From contig DHFW01000052.1 in assembly GCA_002402465.1 (NCBI GenBank), positions 80,683 through 144,682 on the forward strand: a stretch of 64,000 bases of DNA. The letters are read 5' to 3'. Every line of letters starts with the position of its first letter. Position 1 is the stretch's first letter. A program made the position numbers and the translations under genes. Below, piece after piece: positions 51,511 to 60,328 of this stretch. The stretch comes from Bacteroidales bacterium UBA4814 (lineage in GTDB: Bacteria > Bacteroidota > Bacteroidia > Bacteroidales > UBA7960). The notes beneath the pieces were generated by a model. That model searched no databases. It saw nothing but the letters and a program-made list of their open reading frames with translations, and was not told the origin of the DNA.

Positions 51511-51597
51511 TTGACTCAAGCCCGCATGTACTGGAAATCCGTAAGGCGGCAGAGCCTCCCCGTCACCATTAAATACCCCAAATCGTTTTTGTTTTAA
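51511..51597 (+). pseudogene. 3' remnant of a second Argonaute gene
   Basis: The frame LTQARMYWKSVRRQSLPVTIKYP matches residues 652-673 of the intact Argonaute in this window (FSRMYWKSVRQQNLPVTIKYP), then reads a few non-homologous residues to a stop. The nucleotide sequence differs at many third positions and is richer in GC, so it is not a recent copy of the intact gene. It lies outside the right attachment site, which points to an earlier, lost defence locus. Confidence 0.75.
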
Positions 51598-51819
51598 GGC
51601 TTCACTTTTTCGTTATATTGCATATTTTGCTTTTTTATCCTTGTTGAGATTATATCTTTACTAAATTTTTTGAATGGGAGCATAGTGGTTTGGTAATATA
51701 CCACAAGAAACTCGATTGAAGATTAATTATTTAGATGGGTTTTGCAAAAAGGTGCGAAAAACAGACGAACAAATCCCTCCCTGCACTGTTTTATACATAT
51801 TATAAAAACAAAAAGAACT

Positions 51820-52854
51820 ATGAAGTACAGATTATTAGGAGACACAGGATTATTCGTTTCAGAGCTATGCTTCGGCGCCATGGGATTTGGCGGTACCGGC
51901 ATGTGGAAAAATGTGGGGCAAACCCAACAAGATGAAGCCAACAAACTAGTAAACAGGGCAATAGAAGAAGGCATCAATTTCTTTGATACGGCCAATATTT
52001 ATTCAAATGGCATCTCAGAAGAGATGCTCGGCAAAGCCCTTGGTTCGAGGCGAAAAGACGTGATTCTGGCCACCAAGGTAAGAGGCCGTATGGGTGAAGG
52101 AGTCAATGATATTGGTCTTTCGCGCGTCCACATCCGGCAGCAGGTGGAAGAGAGTTTGACAAGGCTGAATACCGACTACATCGACCTGTACCAGATTCAC
52201 GGACTGGATATCTACACTTCATTTGAAGATACCATGCGCACACTCAATGATTTGGTACGTGAAGGCAAGGTGCGCTACATCGGGGCCTCCAACCATATGG
52301 CGTGGCAGTTGATGAAAATGCAGGCTATTGCTGACAAAAACGGCTGGGAGAAATTTAAGAGCCTGCAAGCATACTACTCCATAGGCGGACGGGATTTAGA
52401 ACGCGAAGTGGTTCCTTTGCTGAAAGACCAGAATATGGGACTGATGGTGTGGAGTCCGCTGGCAGGCGGTTTTCTGTCAGGCAAGTATCGACGCGGAAAA
52501 AACCCCGAAGGCGATTCCAGACGCAAGGAATATGATTTCCCGCCGATTGATAAAGAGAAAGCCTACGACATCATAGAAGTCATGGAAGAAATTGCCGCCA
52601 ACCACAAGGCTTCCATTGCACAAATTGCTCTGGCCTGGCTGCTTCACCAGGATGTGGTTACAAGTATCATCATCGGAACCAAGCGGCAGGAACAACTGGA
52701 AGACAACCTGAAAGCGATAGATATTTCTTTCACGGATGATGAACTGCAAAAACTCGATGAAATCAGCCAGCTTAAACCCGAATACCCGGGCTGGATGACC
52801 CAATCGATGCAGAGCGATAGAAATCCGAATGAACTGAAATCATGGAAGGTATGA
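51820..52854 (+). CDS. Aldo/keto reductase
   Basis: This is a 344-residue NADPH-dependent oxidoreductase with a TIM-barrel fold. It begins MKYRLLGDTGLFVSELCFGAMG and shows the catalytic residues in order: Asp in FFDTANIYSNG with Tyr following, Lys in ILATKVRGRM, and His in IDLYQIHGLD. The cofactor part SIAQIALAWLL...SIIIGTKRQEQLEDN follows. The ATG at 51820 gives the family N-terminus, whereas an in-frame ATG at 51742 adds 26 atypical residues. The gene appears intact within a zone of decayed genes. The substrate is unknown. Confidence 0.93.
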   Translation: MKYRLLGDTGLFVSELCFGAMGFGGTGMWKNVGQTQQDEANKLVNRAIEEGINFFDTANIYSNGISEEMLGKALGSRRKDVILATKVRGRMGEGVNDIGLSRVHIRQQVEESLTRLNTDYIDLYQIHGLDIYTSFEDTMRTLNDLVREGKVRYIGASNHMAWQLMKMQAIADKNGWEKFKSLQAYYSIGGRDLEREVVPLLKDQNMGLMVWSPLAGGFLSGKYRRGKNPEGDSRRKEYDFPPIDKEKAYDIIEVMEEIAANHKASIAQIALAWLLHQDVVTSIIIGTKRQEQLEDNLKAIDISFTDDELQKLDEISQLKPEYPGWMTQSMQSDRNPNELKSWKV

Positions 52855-53049
52855 TTGACGGAGATTGAAAGAGATTGATGGGATGGTTTTCAATAATAAC
52901 CTATAAGCTTTAGATGTTCGGGTTCCTGCCGGTATCGAAAATACTGTGCTCGACACTCCGACTTTTACATGAGTTTTTCGGGAAGAAAAAAAGGGGAAGG
53001 GCTTCAAAACCTGAAAGCCTTTCCCCCGTTGATAACCAATATCGTCTTT

Positions 53050-53280
53050 CGGGTGAATGCTCAATGTGCCAGTAGTTATCGAGGTGCTTATTTCTGATCA
53101 TGACCGCTGTTGTAAATGCTGCAAACGCGCAATTAAGAATTGGTAGCGGCGTGGTCGGAGCCATTCACCAGGCTGCCTGAACAGGCATCAAAGAAGAAGT
53201 GCCGTCTCATGGCTTCGATCAAGCCAGGAGAAGCCGTAATTTCAGGTGCTCATAATCTGCCAAATAAATACATTAGGCAA
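53050..53280 (+). pseudogene. Macro-domain (ADP-ribose-binding) gene remnant
   Basis: One frame reads VVNAANAQLRIGSGVVGAIHQAA and then a TGA at 53176. A second frame continues RLMASIKPGEAVISGAHNLPNKYI. Together these are the macro-domain motifs NAAN, GxGVxGAIH and PGEAxxTxAxxLPAKYVIH. The gene is broken by at least one frameshift and a stop, lacks its start and C-terminal third, and runs directly into cupin-like sequence. It cannot make a functional protein. Confidence 0.8.
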
Positions 53281-53606
53281 TGTAACTTTTGGCCGGGCGC
53301 CCGGCCAAAAGGCATATGCTTGGAGGTGGGCAAACACTACTTGTAACTTACGGCAAAGGATTTTATCAGGGGAAAGGACAACCTGCCCAAATTAAAAGTA
53401 AAGGCGATGTTGCGAAAATTCCTCCTAATGCTGAGCACTGGCATGGAGCTTCTCCCGACATCGGGCTTACCCATATTGCCATTAGTCTTAATTTGCAAAA
53501 AAGGGGTGTGGGATGTTTGAAAGAAGTGACTCCGGATGAATATGAAGTAGCAAAAAGGACCATCGAAAACACCATAAATCACAAACCCGAATTACCTGTA
53601 ATCTGA
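53270..53606 (+). pseudogene. Cupin-domain gene remnant
   Basis: The 3' part reads GGGQTLLVTYGKGFYQGKGQPAQIKSKGDVAKIPPNAEHWHGASPDIGLTHIAI, a clear cupin barrel half with the metal-binding His in HWHGA. The 5' part is out of frame around FWPGARP, where intact relatives have a W-H-x-H motif. The N-terminal barrel half is missing, and a 26-bp palindrome sits at the breakpoint. Relatives are small single-cupin proteins or C-terminal cupins of carboxymuconolactone decarboxylase-like fusions. Confidence 0.8.
53286..53311. repeat. 26-bp perfect palindrome at the macro/cupin junction
   Basis: CTTTTGGCCGGGC and its exact complement GCCCGGCCAAAAG are directly joined with no spacer. It lies exactly where the macro-domain remnant meets the cupin remnant. 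It could be a fold-back repair scar or a protein-binding site. Confidence 0.8.
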
Positions 53607-53738
53607 CGGTGGAATTGCCGTATAACTTTCGGTTATGAACCTGTCACCAATTATTGGCATTTACTTTTTAATTGGAAAAAATTCAGAATCTCACAAATAG
53701 TGTAATGATTCACCAATCTTAACAATATTTTATTTTGA

Positions 53739-54845
53739 ATGAAAAGAATTATGTGGATATCCATCATCATTATTGCAACTCTTTTAACCACAACTATTAT
53801 AGTGATGGGTCAGTCGAAGTTCGGACAATTACCCCGTGGTGAAAGGCTTGCTCGCATCAAACAGTCGCCCAATTATCGAGACGGTGAATTCCGCAACTTG
53901 ACCGAAACGCCCCTCATGACCAACGATGACGGTTTTCTGAAGTCTATTTACAACTTCATGTTCAAGAAAGTTCCGGGTCTGAATCCAAAGGATTCAATCC
54001 CCGTGGTTAAAACCAACCTATGGGAAATACCCATGGACAACAATGTGCTGGTGTGGTTTGGCCATTCATCGTATTATATGCAGATAAATGGGAAGCGATT
54101 GCTGGTGGACCCGGTACTCAGCAACCATGCTTCGCCTTTTTCCTGGATGATAAAAGCTTTTAAGGGTACCGACCATTACCAGACCGCTGACATTCCCGAC
54201 ATTGATTACCTAATGATAACGCACGACCACTGGGACCACCTGGATTACCAAACCATCCAAAAAATTCACCCACGGGTAAAACAGTTTATCTGTGGGTTAG
54301 GCGTTGGCGCACATCTCGAACACTGGGGTGTTAACGCCGAGCGAATCACAGAAATGGATTGGTACGATTCCACTGTCCCAACTGAAGGTTGGAAGATACA
54401 CGCTTTACCTGCCCGCCATTTCTCTGGACGGGGTTTGAAACGCAATCAAACACTTTGGGTTTCATTTGTGCTGGAAACGCCTGATTTGAAACTGTTTTTG
54501 GGCGGTGACGGCGGATATGGTTCCCACTTTTCCGAAATTGGAAATCAGTTTGGTCCTTTCGATCTGGCAGTGCTGGAACAAGGCCAATATAACCACAAAT
54601 GGAAACATATCCATTTGCTGCCCGAACAACTCTTCACTGCGGTTAATGATTTACAGGCTCAAAAGGTTTTACCTGTACACCACTCCAAGTTTGTGTTGGC
54701 AGAGCATCCATGGTCTGAGCCTCTGAGCTTGCTCCAGGAGAATAACGTGAATTTCGTGCCCTTATTGACTCCTATGATAGGTAAGCCTGCCTTTTTTAAT
54801 GATACAGTGCATTCCTTTCAGCAATGGTGGTTGGAGTTGAATTAG
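53739..54845 (+). CDS. Membrane-anchored MBL-fold metallo-hydrolase
   Basis: This is a 368-residue protein with an N-terminal hydrophobic anchor or signal (MWISIIIIATLLTTTIIVM) and a beta-lactamase-like fold of the UlaG/NAPE-PLD-like group: NVLVWFGHSSYYMQINGKRLLVDPV, the metal motif MITHDHWDHLD, PARHFSGRGLKRNQTLW, LFLGGDGGYGSHF and VLPVHHSKF. The zinc ligands are all present, so it should be an active hydrolase facing the periplasm. The substrate is unknown, and relatives act on phosphodiester or lactone bonds. It looks intact. Confidence 0.9.
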   Translation: MKRIMWISIIIIATLLTTTIIVMGQSKFGQLPRGERLARIKQSPNYRDGEFRNLTETPLMTNDDGFLKSIYNFMFKKVPGLNPKDSIPVVKTNLWEIPMDNNVLVWFGHSSYYMQINGKRLLVDPVLSNHASPFSWMIKAFKGTDHYQTADIPDIDYLMITHDHWDHLDYQTIQKIHPRVKQFICGLGVGAHLEHWGVNAERITEMDWYDSTVPTEGWKIHALPARHFSGRGLKRNQTLWVSFVLETPDLKLFLGGDGGYGSHFSEIGNQFGPFDLAVLEQGQYNHKWKHIHLLPEQLFTAVNDLQAQKVLPVHHSKFVLAEHPWSEPLSLLQENNVNFVPLLTPMIGKPAFFNDTVHSFQQWWLELN

Positions 54846-54848
54846 TGC

Positions 54849-55901
54849 TTGAAGCATTCCCGGAGTGCGCCGGACCCCATGTCAACATTTGCTTCGGTGA
54901 ATGTGGATATTGCAGAGTTCTCTGATGAAGAGATATACATCCGCTTCAGGCATTCCACCAATAATGCGGTGAACTATGCCAAGCCGGTGGCCATCGATGA
55001 TATTACGGTTCAGGGTGCCACAGCCTCGCCGGTGCTGTGGATCAACAATGATGCATGGGATGCGGGAAGTATCGCCAACGAAACCTTCGTGTTCTCTGAT
55101 GAATTCCGCATCCGAAACATGGGTGCAGCCTTACTCACCATTACATCGGCTGACTTCAACGGGGATTATTCTTATTACGCTGAGCATTACACCGTTTATG
55201 TATCTACAACCACCAACAGGCTGGACCAGTTCACCCATGTGCTCCATGATGAAACCCTGAAACCTATTCATGTGGAATGGTAGCAGCGGGTATTTGACCT
55301 GACCGAATGGGCCGGACAGGATATTTACATGGCCTTCCGCCACCACCAATCCGTGGGGAACTTCCTGATCAAACTGGATGATATCGAAATCCGTGACATC
55401 CTTGTGGTGGAAATGCCCTATGCTGACCCACCAGCAGGTGCGCTAGCCGCAGGTACTGAGGTAAGCCTGCATACCAATACCCAGGGTGCCAGCATTTATT
55501 ACACTCTGGATGGCAGCGCCCCAGACGCTGGCAGCCTGCTGTTTGAGGCCCCTGTGGCAATCAACCACGACATGACTATAAAAGCCGTTGCCTGGAAAGA
55601 AGGTACTTTCAGCGAAGTGGCTACTTTTGAGTACACCGTGGACTACACTTCAGTACCCCTGCTTAACCCAGCCCTGTTAAAGGTGTATCCCATTCCGGCA
55701 TCCGACAGGCTTTGGATTGACAATGCCACCGGCAATCCAATTGAAGCTACATTGTTTGACGTTTATGGCACTGCAGTGCGGGTGGTTTCCATTAACGGCC
55801 AGCAGGCCAGTATTGATCTGAGTGGATTGAGCACGGGCATCTATTTCGTCCGCATTCATGACGGGAAAAAACTGTCCCAGCAAAAAATCATCATCCAATA
55901 A
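54849..55901 (+). pseudogene. Secreted protein with T9SS C-terminal sorting domain, truncated and interrupted
   Basis: The frame lacks a signal peptide and start. It encodes a choice-of-anchor J-like domain (VNVDIAEFSDEEIYIRFRHS), then a TAG at 55281-55283, then continues in the same frame with FDLTEWAGQDIYMAFRHHQS. A chitobiase-type domain follows (GASIYYTLDGSAPDAG...AVAWKEG), and a type IX sorting domain ends it (LKVYPIPASDRLWIDN...LSGLSTGIYFVRIHDGKKLSQQKIIIQ). It is the C-terminal part of a once larger secreted protein, now without start and with a nonsense codon. The sorting tail is good evidence for a T9SS in this organism. Confidence 0.85.
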
Positions 55902-56077
55902 CTTTCAGGATAGTTTTCTTACTATATTGGAAGGAACAAGAGGAAACTCAGTGTACTTGCCCTTGCCTATCCATTGGCTTACCTGACTTCGTCTCTGGGC
56001 ACCCAAAATCAATAACAAAAATGTTTTAAAAAACAGAATATCAGGTGTTTATAAAATCAAAAGATTTTTTGTCCAGG

Positions 56078-56840
56078 TCAGGATGTATGGTTGGCTGCAT
56101 CGAGTGTTTTGCTTTCGTAGTGCTGCACAAAAGCCTCCATTTGAGGGTTCCAGCCCCTTTCCATAATTTCTTCGTAAATTTTGTCGCGTTCTTTTATCCA
56201 GTGAAGTTTGTCTGATGGGAAGGACCTTTTTTCAGCCAGGCGAATGCCCCTGTCCAACGCCACCCAGCACATGAGCTTGGAATACACAAAGTGTTGTTTT
56301 CCTCCACGCACTTCCCAAATTCCTTCATCTTTCAGGTGCCAGTTGGCTGCAACCCCGTTGATGAGTTTACGCAATTGTACCCATAGGTCATAAGAAATGG
56401 GGCTTCCATATTTATTGTAAAGGTAGATGAAGTCAAGCAACTCTCCGTAAATATCAAGCTGAAGCTGATCAGATGCACCGTTGCCTATGCGTACCGGGGA
56501 AGATTCTTTATAACCTTCCTCCAGGTGGGTCAGGCTTTCTTCATTCAGCTCATGTCTTCCATCAATCCCCTACATAATTTGCATGGAACCATCCGGATTC
56601 AACTCGTGACATCTTTCGTCGATCCAATGCATAAATTGTTCTGCTTCTTTGATAAAGCCAATACGCATCAGGGCGTACAAGGTAAAAGCAGCATCCTTGA
56701 TCCAGGTATAACGATAATCCCAGTTTCGTTCTCCTCCAATGCTCTCGGGCAGGCTGCAGGTGGGTGCAGCAATAATGGCACCGGTGGCAGTATGGCCACT
56801 CTCGCGCCAAGCATAATCATTACAATGGCTACAATCAGCA
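56078..56840 (-). pseudogene. Glycoside hydrolase family 15 gene fragment with in-frame TAG
   Basis: On the minus strand one frame reads SGHTATGAIIAAPTCSLPESIGGERNWDYRYTWIKDAAFTLYAL, meets a TAG at 56570-56572 where relatives have Tyr, then continues GIDGRHELNEESL...GNGASDQLQLDIYGELLDFIYLYNKYG...GIWEVRGGKQHFVYSKLMCWVALDRGIRLA. This is the catalytic core of GH15 glucoamylase/trehalase-like enzymes, with the acid Glu in EGIWEVRG. Both ends are missing. It is one nonsense change plus two truncations away from a functional gene. Confidence 0.87.
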
Positions 56841-57172
56841 ATAGGATTAACAATATTTTTTTATGGAACTTAGATTTTAAGTTGTGTCTTTGCTCTTTAT
56901 TTTTTGAAAGGTCAATGTTCTTTTTATTACCTTAAAGTTACCCCTTAAAGTTACAGTTTTTGTTCTATAAACTTATCAGGTGATTTAAGGGGCCAATACA
57001 CTTTACTGCTTTTTTCTATATCAGGCTGCTCAGAAATACGATCATCCAGACATTTGCGCAATTGTTGAAATAGGAATTGAAAATCTGTCAGGAAAGTAAT
57101 TTCCTGCGATTATGTGGTCAAATAGGTTTTGGCGTTTTATTCGTCCAACTCCTTAGGAGTGTAATTCATTTT

Positions 57173-58930
57173 TTAGTGTACATGCCCTTGCATTTCCCTT
57201 GGCTCTTCCCTTTGTCCTGTTGCAACACCTTCGCGCAGGGTTTCACGCACTTCTCCGCAGCGGAGCATCATACTGCCGAAGTAGGGGTTTTTGATTTGCT
57301 CAAATTCGCTGAGCCAAAAGGCCCCGCGGTCATTATCGTACATGGGGCAGAAGGCCACGTACCAGGTTTGCCCAATGGCACCCAGGGGGCGTGCGGTTTC
57401 AATAAATGCTTCTGAAAGGGGCTCGAAATGAACCCGCATTTTTTCTTTGTCTGAAGCATTGACAAGCTTTTCAGTGCTTTCTTCGATGTCTTCATACCGG
57501 TCCATCCAGAACATATGGTGCTCACCATCCAGGGAATGCTTGCCGATGGTTGCCAGCTGTTCTTTGATTTTACGACCATGTTCCCGGGCTTTTTCGGGTT
57601 CATCATCGGCAAGGGCATTTTTCAAATCGAAATATATGTGGAAGAGTTTTTCCAGCTGGCTTTTAAAAGGTTCAGGGATGGCGGCCTTTTCAGGCGGTGC
57701 CATCATACTGTAATGGCCGCGCAGCTGCGCTGCTGCATCGATGGCAAACACGCCGCTCACCGCAATTTCTTCTCCTTCAGATAAGCCGGAAAGCACCGTG
57801 TAGCCTTCTGCTGTTCTTGGCCCGGTTTCAACCTCCCTGAATTCAAAGGTAAATCCATTGTCCTGCGATTTTTTTACATATACCACCGAACGTTTGCCCG
57901 TCCATAATACCGCCGTTTCAGGAACTACCAATTGGTGCTGTCCTGTGCCGGTAAGCCTGGCATTGACCAGCATGCCGGGTTTGAGCAGATTTCCGGGATT
58001 AGACATTGTGAGTCGTACCCTGGCCGTCCGGGTTTGGGGGTTGATGAAAGGATCTACAAACTCTACCTGGCCGCGTAGTTCTGTTTCCGGGCGGGCAGGA
58101 AGCTCAATAATAGCCTGCTGTTCCCTTTTGATCTGACCGATCTGGTTCTCGTAAGCGTCCAGTTCAACCCACACGCTTCCAAGGCCTGCAATGGCAAATA
58201 GGGTTTGCCCGGTGTTTACATAGTCGCCCTCCGAAACGGCCCGTTGGGTAAGGTAACCAGAGCGGGTAGCAAAAATGTCAGTGGTGGCCGATGGCTGCCC
58301 GCTTTCTTCAATGCTATTGATTTGTGCCTCGGTAAGATTGAATAATTTCAGTCTTTCCCTCGCTGCAAGGTAAAGTCGTGGCTGGCTTTCTTTTACGGAA
58401 GCGGCCTGAATGAGCTCTTGCTGGGCCTGCATCAATTCAGGCGAATACAGTGTGGCCAGCCTTTCTCCCTGGCTGATAAACCTGCCGGTATAATCGGCAT
58501 ACAGCCGCTCAATCCGACCGGGGAAATGGGCGGTGAGCATACGTTCTTCCCTTTCGTTTACGGCTACCTTCCCGGTAAGCCTCATGGTGGTGCCGGCATG
58601 CAGTGCCTGTACTTTCTGGGTGCGCACGTTGGCCCAGGTGCTGTGGCTTTCGCGCATAGTGAACAGGAAGGGGTCGTCATCCTGGTGGTCGTCAGCATCA
58701 GAAACCGGGATAAGATCCATGCCGCATATGGGGCAATCGCCGGGTTCGTCCTGCCGCACCTGGGGGTGCATGGAGCAAGTGTATTCTATATTGCCGTTTT
58801 GATCGGATTGTTCATGCTCGTGCGTTTCATCGTGGGAGCGGCTTCCGCCGAAAAACAGCCATCCCAGCAGCAATCCTGCCAGGATAAGGAGGAGGTAAAG
58901 GCCGTAGGTTTTAATTTTTTGTTTTTCCAT
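57173..58930 (-). CDS. cusB: RND efflux periplasmic adaptor with heavy-metal-binding and DUF3347 domains (CusB-like)
   Basis: This 585-residue membrane-fusion protein would link the inner-membrane pump to the outer-membrane channel. It has an N-terminal transmembrane anchor, a heavy-metal-binding domain YTCSMHPQVRQDEPGDCPICGMDLIPV at about residues 50-77, then barrel-sandwich and hairpin parts typical of CusB. An extra C-terminal DUF3347-like copper domain (about 430-570) contains AFCPMYDNDRGAFWLSEFEQIKNPYFGSMMLRCGEV. Cu(I)/Ag(I) is the most likely substrate class. It is transcribed after the TolC-like gene, with 75 bp between. Confidence 0.92.
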   Translation of the reverse strand: MEKQKIKTYGLYLLLILAGLLLGWLFFGGSRSHDETHEHEQSDQNGNIEYTCSMHPQVRQDEPGDCPICGMDLIPVSDADDHQDDDPFLFTMRESHSTWANVRTQKVQALHAGTTMRLTGKVAVNEREERMLTAHFPGRIERLYADYTGRFISQGERLATLYSPELMQAQQELIQAASVKESQPRLYLAARERLKLFNLTEAQINSIEESGQPSATTDIFATRSGYLTQRAVSEGDYVNTGQTLFAIAGLGSVWVELDAYENQIGQIKREQQAIIELPARPETELRGQVEFVDPFINPQTRTARVRLTMSNPGNLLKPGMLVNARLTGTGQHQLVVPETAVLWTGKRSVVYVKKSQDNGFTFEFREVETGPRTAEGYTVLSGLSEGEEIAVSGVFAIDAAAQLRGHYSMMAPPEKAAIPEPFKSQLEKLFHIYFDLKNALADDEPEKAREHGRKIKEQLATIGKHSLDGEHHMFWMDRYEDIEESTEKLVNASDKEKMRVHFEPLSEAFIETARPLGAIGQTWYVAFCPMYDNDRGAFWLSEFEQIKNPYFGSMMLRCGEVRETLREGVATGQREEPREMQGHVH

Positions 58931-59005
58931 AATGATATTTATTGTGAGGCAAAAGCCCAGGAATTTTATTGGTTGTTAGTCCAACTGCAAAAGCTGGCGG
59001 CCAGC

Positions 59006-60283
59006 TTACTCAAAAATATTTTGGGCCAGCAGCATGTCCATTTCTGCCCGTGTCAGGTGCATGTTGACCAGGTTTTCCAGTATTCGCCACTCAAGTTCAA
59101 GGAGTTGGTCCTGAATGCGCAGCAGTTCATCAAAGCCTTCATCGCCCGATGCATAAGCGGTAGTAACCAGCTCCCATGTTTTTTGGGTGATATCGATCTG
59201 TTGTTCGAAAAAACGGTGGTCGCGTTGCAGGTTGTTCAGTTTTGCCAATAGCTGGGTCCATTGGGTTTGCAGGCTGTTGATCCGGTCATCCTGCCGAAAT
59301 TGCGCTGCCTCGGCAAGCAATTGGCTCTGTTGTTGTGTGGCCTGATTTTTCCTTCCAAAGATGGGCAGGCTCACCGATACCATGGGCATAAGCATGTGTC
59401 CGCCGTCCATTTGTCCCATGGCGGCTTCACCCGGGGCAAGGTACGAATACTGCAACCCCACCCCCAGCATAGGGCGTGTTTTGAACCGGCTGACTTCCTG
59501 CTGAATTGCGGCTGCTTCTGCTGCCGCTTGAGTACTGTTGAATTGTGGGTTGGCAGCGAATGCTACAGCACTGGGTTGTGTGTCAAAATTTCCGGGAGTA
59601 AGAACCGTAAGGGTGTCGGGTGTTTCAATTACTTCATCTGGCTCTTTTCCCATAAGAATGTTGAAACTTTCAACCAAAGCCCTGTGCTCTTCACCGATCT
59701 TTTCTTGGCGGTTTTCGAGTGCGGCAAGCTGGATTTCCAGCCGGTAAATGTCGAGGGTTAGCCCGGAGCGCTGCTGCCCGCTTTCGTAGCGGGTGTAAAT
59801 GATGTCTTCACGGGCTTTTAGAATTTGTTTATTCCGTTCAAGGATGTTCAACGCTTGTTCCTTTCGATAGATTTCAAGCCAAAGCCGGGTCATTTCCATA
59901 AACAGACGGTTGCGCTCATCGCGGAACTGGTGGTACTGGCTTTCAGCCATTTTTTCTGATGCACTTTTTTGTTTTCCCAGGGTACCCGGCCAGGGAAACA
60001 TCTGCATCACGCCCACATCAAACCATTGATTGCCCATGAAACGTTCCATGGGTGGGATAAAGAAACCGGCCGACAAGGTGGGATCGGGCAGAGCGCCCGT
60101 TATAACCACCTGCTGATGAGCGGCTTCCCATGCTTTGTGCTGGGCCTGCAGGCCGGGATTGTTTTCCAGGGCTTGCTGCAGGTATTGCTCGGGGTAGGCT
60201 TGAGCATGGGCGGAATAAGCTCCCCAAGTCAATGCTGTGGCAACCATTGCGATTTTAAAAAATGGATGAACTATGCTGTTCAT
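59006..60283 (-). CDS. TolC-family outer membrane efflux protein (CusC-like)
   Basis: This is a 425-residue outer-membrane channel subunit. It has a signal peptide (HPFFKIAMVATALTWGAYSAHA) and two repeats of long coiled helices typical of TolC (NPGLQAQHKAWEAAHQQV; AENRQEKIGEEHRAL-like; MLLAQNIFE at the end). Three copies would form the exit duct for a tripartite metal pump. It sits between the cusA- and cusB-like genes on the same strand, with 45 bp after cusA. Confidence 0.91.
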   Translation of the reverse strand: MNSIVHPFFKIAMVATALTWGAYSAHAQAYPEQYLQQALENNPGLQAQHKAWEAAHQQVVITGALPDPTLSAGFFIPPMERFMGNQWFDVGVMQMFPWPGTLGKQKSASEKMAESQYHQFRDERNRLFMEMTRLWLEIYRKEQALNILERNKQILKAREDIIYTRYESGQQRSGLTLDIYRLEIQLAALENRQEKIGEEHRALVESFNILMGKEPDEVIETPDTLTVLTPGNFDTQPSAVAFAANPQFNSTQAAAEAAAIQQEVSRFKTRPMLGVGLQYSYLAPGEAAMGQMDGGHMLMPMVSVSLPIFGRKNQATQQQSQLLAEAAQFRQDDRINSLQTQWTQLLAKLNNLQRDHRFFEQQIDITQKTWELVTTAYASGDEGFDELLRIQDQLLELEWRILENLVNMHLTRAEMDMLLAQNIFE

Positions 60284-60328
60284 TGTTTTATCTGTTTTAA
60301 GTGGCCCTTTCAGGGCGAATTAAACTTT

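Noticed and set aside
53140..53346. A 68-codon frame as a real small gene
   Set aside because: It joins a macro-domain piece and an out-of-frame cupin piece; it is a chimera of two broken genes.
50629..56840. Stop-codon recoding of TAG as an amino acid
   Set aside because: Several intact genes in the window (murD2, the BT4734-like gene, the DUF3987 gene, the MBL hydrolase) end in TAG at the expected family length, so TAG works as a stop here.
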